Shown in pieces: positions 48,766 to 59,784 of a stretch of 64,000 nucleotides of DNA. A program made the position numbers and the translations under genes. The number at the start of each line of letters is the position of its first letter. Positions within the stretch are counted from its first letter, which is position 1. The notes below the pieces were generated by a model. That model saw only the letters and a program-made list of their open reading frames with translations, ran no database searches and was not told the origin of the DNA. This DNA comes from Chionis minor (Eukaryota; Chordata; Aves; Charadriiformes; Chionididae). Where the stretch lies: assembly GCA_013398295.1 (NCBI GenBank), contig VZSF01006979.1, positions 281,581 through 345,580 on the forward strand, written 5' to 3'.

Positions 48766-49602
48766 GCTTGGTCCTAATGTAAGGGGGTTTATCCTACATA
48801 TGACACTGAAAAAGTGATTACAGAGAGGACAACAAAGCTAAAAGCAATGACAGAAAATTATACTAACCTCAAACTGTTTGACCTGCAAGGTACTTCGTCC
48901 CAATCAGGAAAAGATCGAACCTGATGAGGAATAGTAAGGCTAGTTGTGGTTGCTAGAGAAGTCTCCAGTGGCTTCTGTTGTCAAGGCAATCTCTTTTATT
49001 CCAACTCAGAAATCTTTTCCTATATGTTTATCTAATACATCACATCCAACATATATATTTTCCTTCCTACAGAAATGCTCAGTTTGGCTTTCCAACAGAG
49101 CTAGAAGAAAAGTAAACAACCAACAGACATTCCTTTCAGTTAGTCCTGTCTGCAGTGGCAATGGCCAACCCTTTGTGAGTGAAGTTTTGTCTTGTTTCCC
49201 AGTCTGAGCCAGCAATTATTACTGTTCATACCAAAATAGGACAGCAGACTAGAATGACTTTTACCTTTGTCCTCTTATCATGTACAGTGCTTGACAGCTT
49301 AATTTGGGTTTGTCATAAGTAAAAAGAGCAAACTATTGGCAAGTGTCCTGAGATGACTCCACCATCTCCAATGCTTCGTAAATTTGTCAGTTCGGTTTCA
49401 GTTATTTATTTGTGGATCTTCGATGAAGATCAACAGAAGAATGTACATGTCAGCTTTTTCAGGTGTGGAGATGTCCTCTCATGGTAAGTAGCTTTTAAGT
49501 TTATTACATTTGGGGTAATAATATCATTACTATGGTAATGACATAATATGTGTCACTTTTGGGAATGAGAAATTACACATAATTTCTATTTGCTTCACTC
49601 CT
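48766..49602. other. unique noncoding DNA, no gene seen
   Basis: Single-copy DNA. A nearly palindromic GTAATAATATCATTAC followed by TATGGTAATGAC at about 49515-49542 gives several homeodomain-type and one X-box-like half site. Confidence 0.4.
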
Positions 49603-49616
49603 GTTTCTATAGTAAC
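49603..49616. promoter_or_regulatory. X-box-like RFX site
   Basis: GTTTCTATAGTAAC is an imperfect inverted repeat fitting the RFX X-box pattern (GTNRCC-spacer-RGYAAC) except for the left half. It is flanked by AT-rich homeodomain-type motifs (GTAATTCTCATTAATGAC). Weak evidence by itself. Confidence 0.22.
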
Positions 49617-52600
49617 AAGACTAGTAATTCTCATTAATGACTAGGTTGTTAGCATTGTTATTTTTGGTAATTCCAGGTTATTAATGTCCTTAGTTTTTCT
49701 GCATCTTATTGATGACTTAATCTGACTGGCTGTTAAATGAAAAAATAAGTCCACTTTACTAAAACTATCTTTCACAAAAATCAGAGAGTATCCTTTGAAG
49801 CTAGTTTTAAAATTAGTGCAGAATTAAGTTGAGAGAATAAAATCATTAAATTGTTTAGACTAGAGGCAAAATTCAGACTGGCTGGTAAACACAATTATTA
49901 ACACAAACCACACAACTCTGATGAAAGTGCTGACATTATCATTTAACATTTCAGTTTGCCAAGTTCATCTTTCCACTAGAAAAGACATTTCCCCCCTAGA
50001 GTAACATTGCTATGAGAGCAGCAAAGCAGTTTCAGGCAGAGTGGTTATCATGACCTCATTTACCACTGGGATTCAAGGTTAAAGGTTGTACCTAGATGCC
50101 ACAAGGTCATTATTATCTCATGTTGGTAGCTATATATTCTGTTACTTTTTATTATTCTTAAGGGCAAACAGCAGGCTAAATGCCTATGCACTACAGAATT
50201 TAAAAAATAGTCTTCTATTTATATTTCATATCAAGACTGCATTTACAATGTTTCTCTTCTAAAAAGCTGTACAGATGCAATGAAGTAATTCCCAAATGAT
50301 TTAATCCACCTTATTGTCTTAATGGATCTTTATCGTATGCTTGGCTCCTTTTCAATACGAAGGCTTATGCATGTCCGTATCTTTACCCACTGACTGTTCA
50401 GATGAGTAGTCACGTGAGTGTCTGCAGAACTGGGCATAGTTATCTTGCTTGTTTTAACTCACTTTTCTTAAGAAGGCCTTAAAAATAGAATTTCTTGAAA
50501 ATGCTTTGATATTACAGTTTATAATGAAATACAGCTTCTTATGAAGTGCTATTAAAGTACAGAGTGACATTTTGCAATCATTTAGTAAATACTAATAAAG
50601 TTTGTATAAACTCTTTCGATTTTGAATGCTACCGTTATCCTTCTAGCCAATATTAACCAGTAGAAGTCAGTGATCTGCTTCTGCAGTTGGTGGTTAATTT
50701 GTCATAAGTTTTGGATTTAAAAATCTGAGTTACAGCTGGACTTTGGGAGAAAACCAGATGACTTGGAAGAAAATGAAAGATAAGTGAAAGTAAAATATTC
50801 CTATCTCTTATTATTCTCAATCTCAACAAGTTTACCTGGACTAGATCTGAGACTGAGATACACAGAATGTTAGACTGTATCTTACATCTGTGAAGACAAA
50901 AACTGGTTAATTGTCCTGCAATCAGGAAGGTAAAAACCGCTGCGTGGACTATGAGAATTTTCTCTCAAGGTGTTTCTGTAACTGCATTATATGGCGTATC
51001 CTAGTAGCACAGCTGCAGCTTACACTTTTGTGCAAACTTTTGATAATATCTGCCAGTTCTGATATGTATATTTACATACACAAAGAAAAAAAAAATCTTC
51101 TCACAATACCTACTACATGAAGAATTTCACTTAATTGCTTCCATACATTACAAATCAACTTAGAGCTTATTTTTACTTCAGGCTACTGTACTGAATTTAT
51201 GGAGCTGAAAAGGATAATTTATTTCAATTAATCATTTCCTATCCTAAATATTATTCATGTTAAACATCTTTTCTTCTTGCATTAAAATATATGTTTTAAT
51301 ATTTAAAATTACTATTTAAAATAATGCTTTAAACCCCTCAGAATGGATTCTTAGGCCTTCTGTCCCTCTTTTGGGCAACAGGGGAAAACTCATCAACTTA
51401 CCCTAGAAAGAGGAGTTGTTGGAGGCAGAAAAGATTGTGGCAGAATGCACAATGCTGCAACTGTAGCTAGTTGCCAAATGACACTGTGGGTCAACAGCCA
51501 TTTAGCATATATTAAAGCAGCGCGTAGGCTGCTGCAGTCTATGCCAAGACCAATGAATAACTCTTGCTTGGATGAGGATGCCTGGCTCATTTGCAGCTCT
51601 TTTCAACCTCCTGTGCTTATGGCTTCCTATCACATTTAAGAATGTCATAGGTATTCAGGTTCTTTACCGTAAAAAGATGATCAGATTCAAGGAATTAAGT
51701 GGATCTGTGAAAACTGAAATCAAATCATAGTTTCAAATCAAACATATAGTTTTTTCAGTTATAATTTTTTACATACAAAATCAGACAAAGAAAAGCTATT
51801 GAAAAAATCCATTTGTTTGGAAATATTTAATATTTTAGCGGAAAATTCCTTCAGATACATTTTTGCCTGTAGAGCATAAGAAATTTCTAATCACATTTTG
51901 GCAATTTTTAAGCATCTGACACTGAGGAATATGATGGTAATATTCAGCACTAGCAGCTTCCCTTCAATGCAGCCTAAGAAATGAAAATTAGTGCTAGTCA
52001 GACATTCTCTGACGTGACAGATTCTAACCAGGTCTTGTCAAAACTGAGACTTTTGGTAGGAAGCTTTGCAGCAAGATGAAGTTCTGATCAAAACTAGAGG
52101 CAGAATCTGATCTCGAAAGAAGCCACTGATTACGAGGGCCTAAGGAAAATTCACCTTCTTTATGAACACTACCAAATTCCCCGTAGTTTGAAATTTTCAG
52201 GAGACAGACAACTTGGTGAGAAAGGTAGCTCAAAGTGACTTTTTGTTTACCTTAAACAAATGACAAGTGTAAATTTAGCAGTTTGACTGTACCTCACATA
52301 TACAGGGTTGGAACCTGTTTCTGGACATCTTCTGTGTGGCACCTGCAACCTCCTGTTTGCCCAGATTTACTGGCATACTTGTGGGACGAGGTCCTATAGT
52401 ATGCAATGTACTTCACTGCCTTTAGATTCAGCTGTACCTGTCTCTGTAGTACAGACAATTACTCCATCCTTAGAGCATTTAATGGTGGTGCTTAAACAGA
52501 CATTCAAGTTTCTGTCCTGCCAGATTTTGAAATTGAACCCCTTCTGATGGGAACAATGTAACCAACAGACTGTCTGCTATCCTGTGCCAAAGCTGATTAA

Positions 52601-54813
52601 TCTTAAACTGGTGGTTCCTCTGCAGAGGAAGAACCTCTTCCCCTAAAATTAATAGTTTGTCCAAACATGGAATCAATTTAGAAATTCTTGAAAGATTTTA
52701 TTTAATTGAAAAATTACTTTTTCACCATCTTTAGCTGGACTGTTTCATTTTAGCCGTGTTAGAATATAAAATTGAAAATCTTTGAATTCACAAGAACCAC
52801 TCAAATAGTGGGAAGAACAAATTTATTTCATTTTCATTCTCTTTCAACAGGTTTTCCTTTAATTAAAATCACCATTACATTCAGTGGTAAAACCCAAAAA
52901 ACTTCAGTACTTGCCCTAACAGCAAAAGCCATGTGCAAATGACATCCTAGTATTCTAATAAATAATGTATACCCTGTATAGTTTTCTGGCATTTTCAGTT
53001 GTGTTCTCTGGTATTTTGAGTTTTCATTTAATTTTCAAGTTTAAAATAAAAGGTGGAAAACCTTTCAAAATATTTTCCATAGTAATCTCTTCCCCCTTAC
53101 TTTACCAAACACTGTCATAACACTTTAAACATTTTCACAGATTCGCTCTAGATATCATAATATTTTAAATTTCTCCATATATATACACATTGGTTATTTG
53201 GCTAATAGGCACAGACACATGCTACAAAAGCTACCTTTTGGTCTTCCAATATTTTCCACTGGGGTTTGGATTATGTTCTGTTCAAGTAATTTTGGTAACA
53301 GTATCACAGCTTTGCAGTGGCGAATAACTTTAACCTTTGTACTACTGATGTTAAAACATGCTTCATTTTGAACCTACCATTTTGTGCTGGGGTTTAAATA
53401 TTTTAGTGAGGACATCCAGGAACATTTTAAGAGAACTTGCCAGTATTGTTAGTTTGGTTGCTATGCCTGATTTCTATACAGTCATGTGGGTAAAAAGACC
53501 TGTTTAGGAATTTTTTTTGTTGTTAAAAAAAGTGCTAGTGGGGGAGGCATTACATTCCTTCAAGATGAACACAGCACTTGCTAATTTTTGGCACACAACA
53601 TTCATCTCCTAACATTACATCACGTGTCAAGCCTTGAGATCTTCCACGGCCAGAACTGACATAATATGTCAAACATTTACAAAACTTCATTTTCCAAGTG
53701 CTTTTAGAATGAATGATGTAGCATCATTCATGTTGCAACAGCAGATATCCTGAAATGTCCCACACAAACAGGCTTTCCAAAGCATAGCAGCTATTAGAAA
53801 TCTGTCATGGTATGTAAATTTTTGGATGGACTTTTGGTAAATTTTCATATCAGTTTTTAAAGTTTCTACTGCTTTTTCTCTCATAAAGAAATAGCACTAA
53901 TATTGTTAAAAAGTGCAATCATCTGTTCTTTGTTTTTTCTCAGTGAACTAGTTATTAGATTTCCATTTCTCTAAGAAAGAAAATATTGAACATTAGTTGT
54001 TTTCACGTGTAGTCACATTATGTTAGCTACTGAAATTGCATCCTAATGCTCTCCTACCTGTATTCAACTCTATTTTTTTCATCTTATACAGTGCTGTACC
54101 CAATATGCTTACAATCTGTCTTTCATACTGCACTGTGAAGTCCTGCCTATGCTTGGAGAGAAGTACTATAGTAAGAGAAATCCAGGATGAATTTCAGAAT
54201 GCTATTTCTCATGTTGTGATCTCCTGCTATGTACGTGGTTTTGTCAGTAAAATGATTTTAATACATTTCACCATTTTTTTAATGGTGGTTGCTATTTTCT
54301 TAAGTATTTTAATATGTACAATTAGTATGCCTAGAACAGTAGACTGTACAGTGTGAGATAAAGTAGTTTTTAAATCATATTAATTCTCTTTCTAGTAAGT
54401 GATCAGTATTGCAGTAGCTTCATAACAGACAATTTACTTTAAGGCTCAAACCAAGAAGTATGCAATTTCATAGCAAAAGCCACTCTCAGGAAGCACAGGC
54501 TGTCTGAATAGATTTTGTAGAAGGCAAGCTCAAGTCCATGAGTATCAGATACTCTGCTCTTTTTCTGTAATGTTTTCTTTGTAAAATATCAATCATTTCA
54601 AACGATGGATGTCCTGAATATTTTATTTAATTTCCAAATGACTTACCATGAATCGTTCTTCATCACTAACTGGTCTTTGTCACTAAACACACAACAAGCT
54701 GGTTCACTTCCTGTATTATGTATTATCACATTACATTTTGTTCAGTAAATAGATTCTGTTAATGAATTAAATGATATTTATTTCTTTTTGTTTACTGACC
54801 ATCTTTTAAAACC
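49617..54813. other. unique AT-rich noncoding DNA, no gene seen
   Basis: About 5 kb without a gene or recognised transposon. The longest frame, 106 codons at 54036-54356, is rich in hydrophobic residues, as A+T-rich noncoding DNA often is, and fits no family I know. The DR1-like site at 50076-50088 is listed separately. Confidence 0.5.
50076..50088 (+). promoter_or_regulatory. DR1-like nuclear receptor half-site pair
   Basis: AGGTTAAAGGTTG is a direct repeat of AGGTTR-type half sites spaced by one base, which resembles HNF4/COUP-TF/RXR sites. A reversed TGACCT lies at 50051-50056 and AGGTCA at about 50103, so several half-sites fall in 60 bases. No functional link can be made. Confidence 0.25.
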
Positions 54814-55295
54814 ACAGTATGACAGAAAAGTAGGGCTGGAAGGGACGAAGAAATCATCTAGTTCGCCTACTGCCTAAACCAAGATCAAATATACCTGTAT
54901 TATTCCTGACTGGTTTTTGTTGAACCCATTCTTAAAAACTATCAAAGACAGAAACTCTTGAAACCTCCACCAGGCAATCTTCTCCAGACCTTCAGTATTT
55001 TTACTATTTGGAAGTTTTCCCCAAAGCCTAATGAGAATTATTTTTTACCCCCAAATTTAAGCCCTTTACTTATTATCCTTTCTACAAAGGGCATTGCGAA
55101 TAGATAATTCTTCTACTCCTGCAGCAACCTTCTAGGTGATAGTAGCTAGTTTCCTTCCTGGGTGAAGAAAGACAGTTCTTTCAATCATGGTCATGTTCCC
55201 GTAACTTACTGGCATTATTGTTTTTGTTCTCTAGATCGTCTTCTTCAGGTGCCATTCTTAGCACTCTGAGGCCACAGTAGTGCTGAGCAGACACT
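54814..55295 (-). mobile_element. CR1 LINE 3' part, ancient minus-strand copy
   Basis: The plus strand begins with the decayed antisense 3' end (ACCACAGTATGACAGAAAAG then TAGGGCTGGAAGGGACG). The antisense C-terminal region follows (AACCTCCACCAGGCAATCTT). GACAGTTCTTTCAATCATGG, then TCATGTTCC and TTGTTTTTGTTCTCTAGATC, match the antisense of the upstream ORF2 part in old CR1 families. At the far end GAGGCCACAGTAGTGCTGAG still resembles the antisense RT-proximal segment. Substitutions and indels are numerous, so this is one of the older insertions in the window. Confidence 0.8.
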
Positions 55296-56661
55296 TTTTT
55301 TAAAACAAGTCCAAGAGCTCTTATCCGTTGGCCTTGTACATAGATGAACTTCTGGAAGAGAATGGCAAGGTAAAGGGAAAGTCCAAAACATGGAGACTTA
55401 AGCAGGTACTCTGAAATTTTAGTTCTGCAGTTTAGGATTGGAGCGCTGGAGGCAGAGATGGCACGTCCAGCTGGTCTGTGACTAAATAAACTGATCTGCT
55501 AGTTCCCCACACCACCACATAGCACACTAGTTTGAACGCAGGACTGTAGTGTCAGTGTAGTGGACTTTGTGCTGAACCGCACAGAGGGGAGGGTTCTTCC
55601 ATCTCTAATTCTCATATAGTGATCCCCTGTGTATCCTGGCTGCATCAGTTGTGCGTCCTAGGATTTGGGTCGCAAAGAATACAATAAAGCATAAATACCA
55701 GACTATTTTTTTCAAAAGCTAGCTCTTCCGAATTATGCAAAAAGAGGGCATGGTTTGTGGGAATGCCTGCATGGAAAATGTCAACATACTGGACCCCACA
55801 GTTTCCAATCTGTTCAGGAGAAAATGCAGAGGTAGTGCTATTTACCACCAAGTCAAACAGCTGAAAAAATTCCAGAGTTTAATACTGCGTGAGTGAAAAG
55901 ATACTTTACATTAAGACTTTACACAAATGGAAGACAGCCTGGGCAAACTTCTAACCCTGTTAAGGTCCACAGCAAATCTTTCAGGGTGCCAGAGTTGCTC
56001 TTTGACTTGTTATACATTAGGTGCTTCAGCTGCAATTACATTAGAATGTAACGCTGAATTCATATTCAAGATCACATGGACAGCTAATATATACCTTTCA
56101 TGTAGAGAATTCAGTGAATATCTGACTGAATGACTTAAGTCATTTTTTCAGAGGACTGTATTCTGCGCTTGTAAGTGCATCTATTTATCACATTTTTCTT
56201 ACCATTAATTTCTTACTAGTGGAACATGTCCTGTTCTTAAGTTGCATTACTGTTGTTTATCTATCCTTGGTCCTTCCTCTCCTAAATCTTATAGTGCTAA
56301 GAAGACTGTAAGTGTGTGCTGTGTGCATAACAGAAGCTGAGGCATTCATTGAGATGTGCTCTGCATGTATTCTTTTTGTTACAGAAAGTGATAATAGAAG
56401 TATAGTGTGTTAAGGAGCCAATTCTTTCATACAAGACAACCTGTCATACAGACTGTCCATCTTCAGTATATGATATTACAACTAATCAAGTGTTTAGGCT
56501 TCCTCTAATGTTTTGCTTTTTGCCCACAGGTAATCTTGTGCAACTAGCAATGAGACCACATTGCACGATATGAAAACATTCTTAAGAACATCTCAGGGAC
56601 AGACTGCATTACACATCACCATGACTCTCAGAAGAAATTATACGTATTTTATGTAGTCCAG
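55296..56661. other. unique noncoding DNA, no gene seen
   Basis: No gene or repeat recognised. Open frames are below 70 codons. Confidence 0.5.
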
Positions 56662-56675
56662 GTTACCATGGTAAA
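56662..56675. promoter_or_regulatory. RFX X-box type palindrome
   Basis: GTTACCATGGTAAA contains the perfect 12-base palindrome TTACCATGGTAA and closely fits the X-box consensus bound by RFX family factors. It is the best X-box in the window. Context is AT-rich single-copy DNA without a recognisable promoter. Confidence 0.35.
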
Positions 56676-59656
56676 CATTTTCTTCTTTAATAGAGAATAA
56701 AATGAAATAGAGAAAGGGACGCATGTAAAACTTGTTTTTAAGGAAAGCAACACTACGTTAAGCCACACTATCTTAAGCTATGAAGTGCAGCAGTGTTTCA
56801 AAGTTTTTCAGTAAATAAACCCCAATACTTCATTCCATTAAACCAAAACAAAAAGAAATCCAATAGCCTCCCTTAAATATGCAAATTCCTCAAGTGCAAT
56901 ATAGTTGAAATGGCCAAAAGACAGCTGTGCTAAAAACACAGAAGTAAGCGTATAATTCATTGTACAAGCACTAGCTTGAGTCAGCTAAGACATAGGCCAG
57001 AAGTTCATTGTTCACCCTTTAAAATGAGAATTGCCAAGTAATGTCATGGTGTTCCATACTTCTCCTTTCAATATTCAACCTACCACTCTTACTATTGACA
57101 CTCACAGCTGGGCTAGGAACTGCACTTAGGATCTGTACATCCTCCTTTTATTCCTTGCAGATGTATTGTTACTGGCAAAAATGAATCTGTAAGTCAGCCT
57201 CTGCCTCACCGAAAACTTCGTGCGGTAGTACCGGAAATTTAAGTGCAATCTCAGAGAAATGGATATTAACCTTATAGTTTAACCTGAACAAACTACATTT
57301 TCAGAAAAAAAAGGCAAAAGCAACACTAGAACTTTTCTTTACATAAAAGTTATCTGTTTCAGCCTGTGCTGATGTGGACCTGTTTCTCAACCCAAAGTTT
57401 GAAAGGATTGACTGGGGCACTGGAAAGTGAAACCTTCTCTCTCTGTCTCTTCTGTGAAGATTAAGAGATAAATGCTGCCTAACTCATTCGTTTCTAGTAA
57501 AGCAAGAATCTTAGATACATGCAAAAAAGAAGCCATTCCATGCTGCCCCTCTGTCCTGCCCAGATGTACAATGGGCCTCTTCCTTACAATTTCACTGAAG
57601 ACGACGTCCTTGAAGACATTACTAGGGTAGCGGGTAGCCTGCAATCCAAATGTGATAATTACTGCACAAGATTCTTGACAACACAATCTCTGTTGGTCAG
57701 AGAGGTAACAGTAGGTGACTTCCAAATAAAAGTATGCTTTCGGAAGATTGCATCTGAATGTTTCAGTAAATAGCACCAACTGCAAAGGATATGGTTAGGA
57801 TTGTATCCTTAGCTAGTATTACTAGCTTCTAGTGCAGGCAAATACAGTACACTTCAGGGACAACATCAATTGCTTTCAGTTCACTTTCTCTGTGTCAGGA
57901 CTAAAACCTATTTGCTGACGTGGAGGAAAATGCAGAACAAAGGTCTCGACTGCGGTTTTCTACAATCCATCACTCAAATATCCCTGGAAACTTTTCATGT
58001 TTATTACACTGCTAACATGAGAGTCTAATTTGTATATTTTTATTATGAATCCACGTAAGGCTTCTTCTGTAATTTCATATGATTAATACTCTTTTTTTCC
58101 TGTTGTTAAGTGTTGTGGAGAGCTGTTTTGTAGTGCTGGCAGAAACCATTGTTTGTCCATGAATGTAGCTGGACTTCAGCAATGGATATAGCTACACCTA
58201 CAGAGTTTGCAAAAACGGTGCCTGGCTTTGGTTTTGTGTCCTTTTGGTTGGAAAATATAAATTCACTATCCTCATTACCATTGTATTCAAGTCTATGTTA
58301 ATGAGGTGCTGATGTCTGTAGTTGGTAAGAATGTTCCAGAGAGTGTATTTTCATGTATTTGATGGATCAAGGGAAAGCTATTGCTGCAATTATTATTACA
58401 TTGTATCATCTAAAAATATCCTTTAATTTATCATCCCCAAACAAGACATGTTTGAGCTTAACCAGTTTACTTTCACTGCATTCCCTATGTTTAAAAAAAA
58501 GAGGGGTTATCAACCAATCCAGAGAATATCATGAATTGTTGCAGTATCTGAAGTCTTTCACAGTAAACTTAAAGTCCAAACAATAAAAACAGATAAATAG
58601 AGGAAATGTCAAACTGAATTCTGGGTAATGATCAGATCAGCATGCTTTTATACAATTTCCATCACTTTGAATTTTAAATCACCTTTTAAAGGGCACTAAA
58701 GCATTCTTGCAAATTAGTCTGCACTCCAATTAATGCACCCAACATGACAATAAGACCAGTTTCAGCTTGGCTAAGCAGACCAGTCAACCAGGAGGATGTG
58801 ACTTGAGGACTTGGAGAGCCTATGCCTCCACCTTTTTTTCCTCTCTCTTCACAGCAGCTTAGGTCCAATTAGGCCAGTTAATCTGCCTAAAACCATTGGA
58901 AAGGAAGGATTTCTCTAATAAAGATGAAGCATAGTCTGAGAGGACATACAAATTAAGTCTACTCTTTTCAAAAGACAGAAAATTCCAAGATTTCCCTCAG
59001 CCATATATCTTAAAGAGGTACTTCTTTTGGTTGAAACCAAACTATTTTTCTCCGCAGGGATTTTAAGAGATCTTTCTGCGACATTTGTTAACATGTAAAG
59101 GATTTCTCTTTTGTCTATTTATTTTTCGTACTGTGCTCGTTTTTGACATCCATTAAATTTTATAAGACTAGACTGCAAGCGGTAGTGATGAGAAATGCCA
59201 GGTCACATTACAAGAAAATGTTCATAAATAGAAATGACTTTGTGTTTTTCAATCAAGAAGTAAATAATACTTGCATGAATATATAGGTATTTGAATAGCC
59301 TAATCTGCAATTTTGGAAAGGAAAATTGAAGGGGGCTGAAAAACAAATTATAAATACATATTCATACATGAAACATATTTTAACAAGTTGAAATATAAAA
59401 TTCTTGCAGAATGGGTAAACCATTTTACACAGTATTTAGCTCACTCACTTCAAAAAAAAAAAGAAACAATAAACAGTCTCAGTCCTCTTTATCCATCTCA
59501 CTGGTGCATGGGAACTACGTTCTATACTCACAGCATGCTGTTAGAACTTTCTCATTTCTATTGTGCTTCACTTACATTATTTGATCCAATTTTCTATGTA
59601 AAAATCTAGGATGCCTTATTTCGACAAAATCAGATGAGAAACATTCAGTCAGATGC
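56676..59656. other. unique noncoding DNA, no gene seen
   Basis: The longest non-transposon minus-strand frame of the window (57387-57785, 132 codons) and an overlapping plus frame (57519-57773, 84 codons) fall here. Neither shows a domain, signal peptide or family similarity that I recognise, and their mutual overlap argues for chance. An untranslated transcript here cannot be excluded. Confidence 0.45.
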
Positions 59657-59673
59657 AAAAAAAAAAAAAAAAA
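59657..59673. repeat. poly-A tract
   Basis: Seventeen A residues. The upstream sequence shows no processed-pseudogene body that I can recognise, so it is recorded as a homopolymer. Confidence 0.9.
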
Positions 59674-59764
59674 TTGGTGTTGGAATCGCTTCCATTTCTC
59701 CTCAGAGAGCTCATGCAACTCTTGACTGCTGCTGGTTTTTTCTATCTTGAACCAGGATATGGCA

Positions 59765-59784
59765 GGGGGAGGGGGGAGGGAGGG
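59765..59784 (+). other. G-quadruplex motif, G-run with single-A loops
   Basis: Runs of 5, 6, 3 and 3 G residues are separated by single A residues. Single-base loops favour a very stable parallel quadruplex. The flanks are ordinary AT-rich DNA, so this is an isolated G island. Confidence 0.65.

Noticed and set aside
54036..54356. 106-codon frame rich in hydrophobic residues, suggesting a membrane protein
   Set aside because: Hydrophobic bias follows from T-rich codons in AT-rich DNA; no family signature and no supporting context.
57387..57785. 132-codon minus-strand open frame, the longest one outside the CR1 element and the palindromic-repeat region
   Set aside because: No recognised family or motif, irregular composition and overlap with an open frame on the opposite strand. 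Coding status would need conservation or transcript data.
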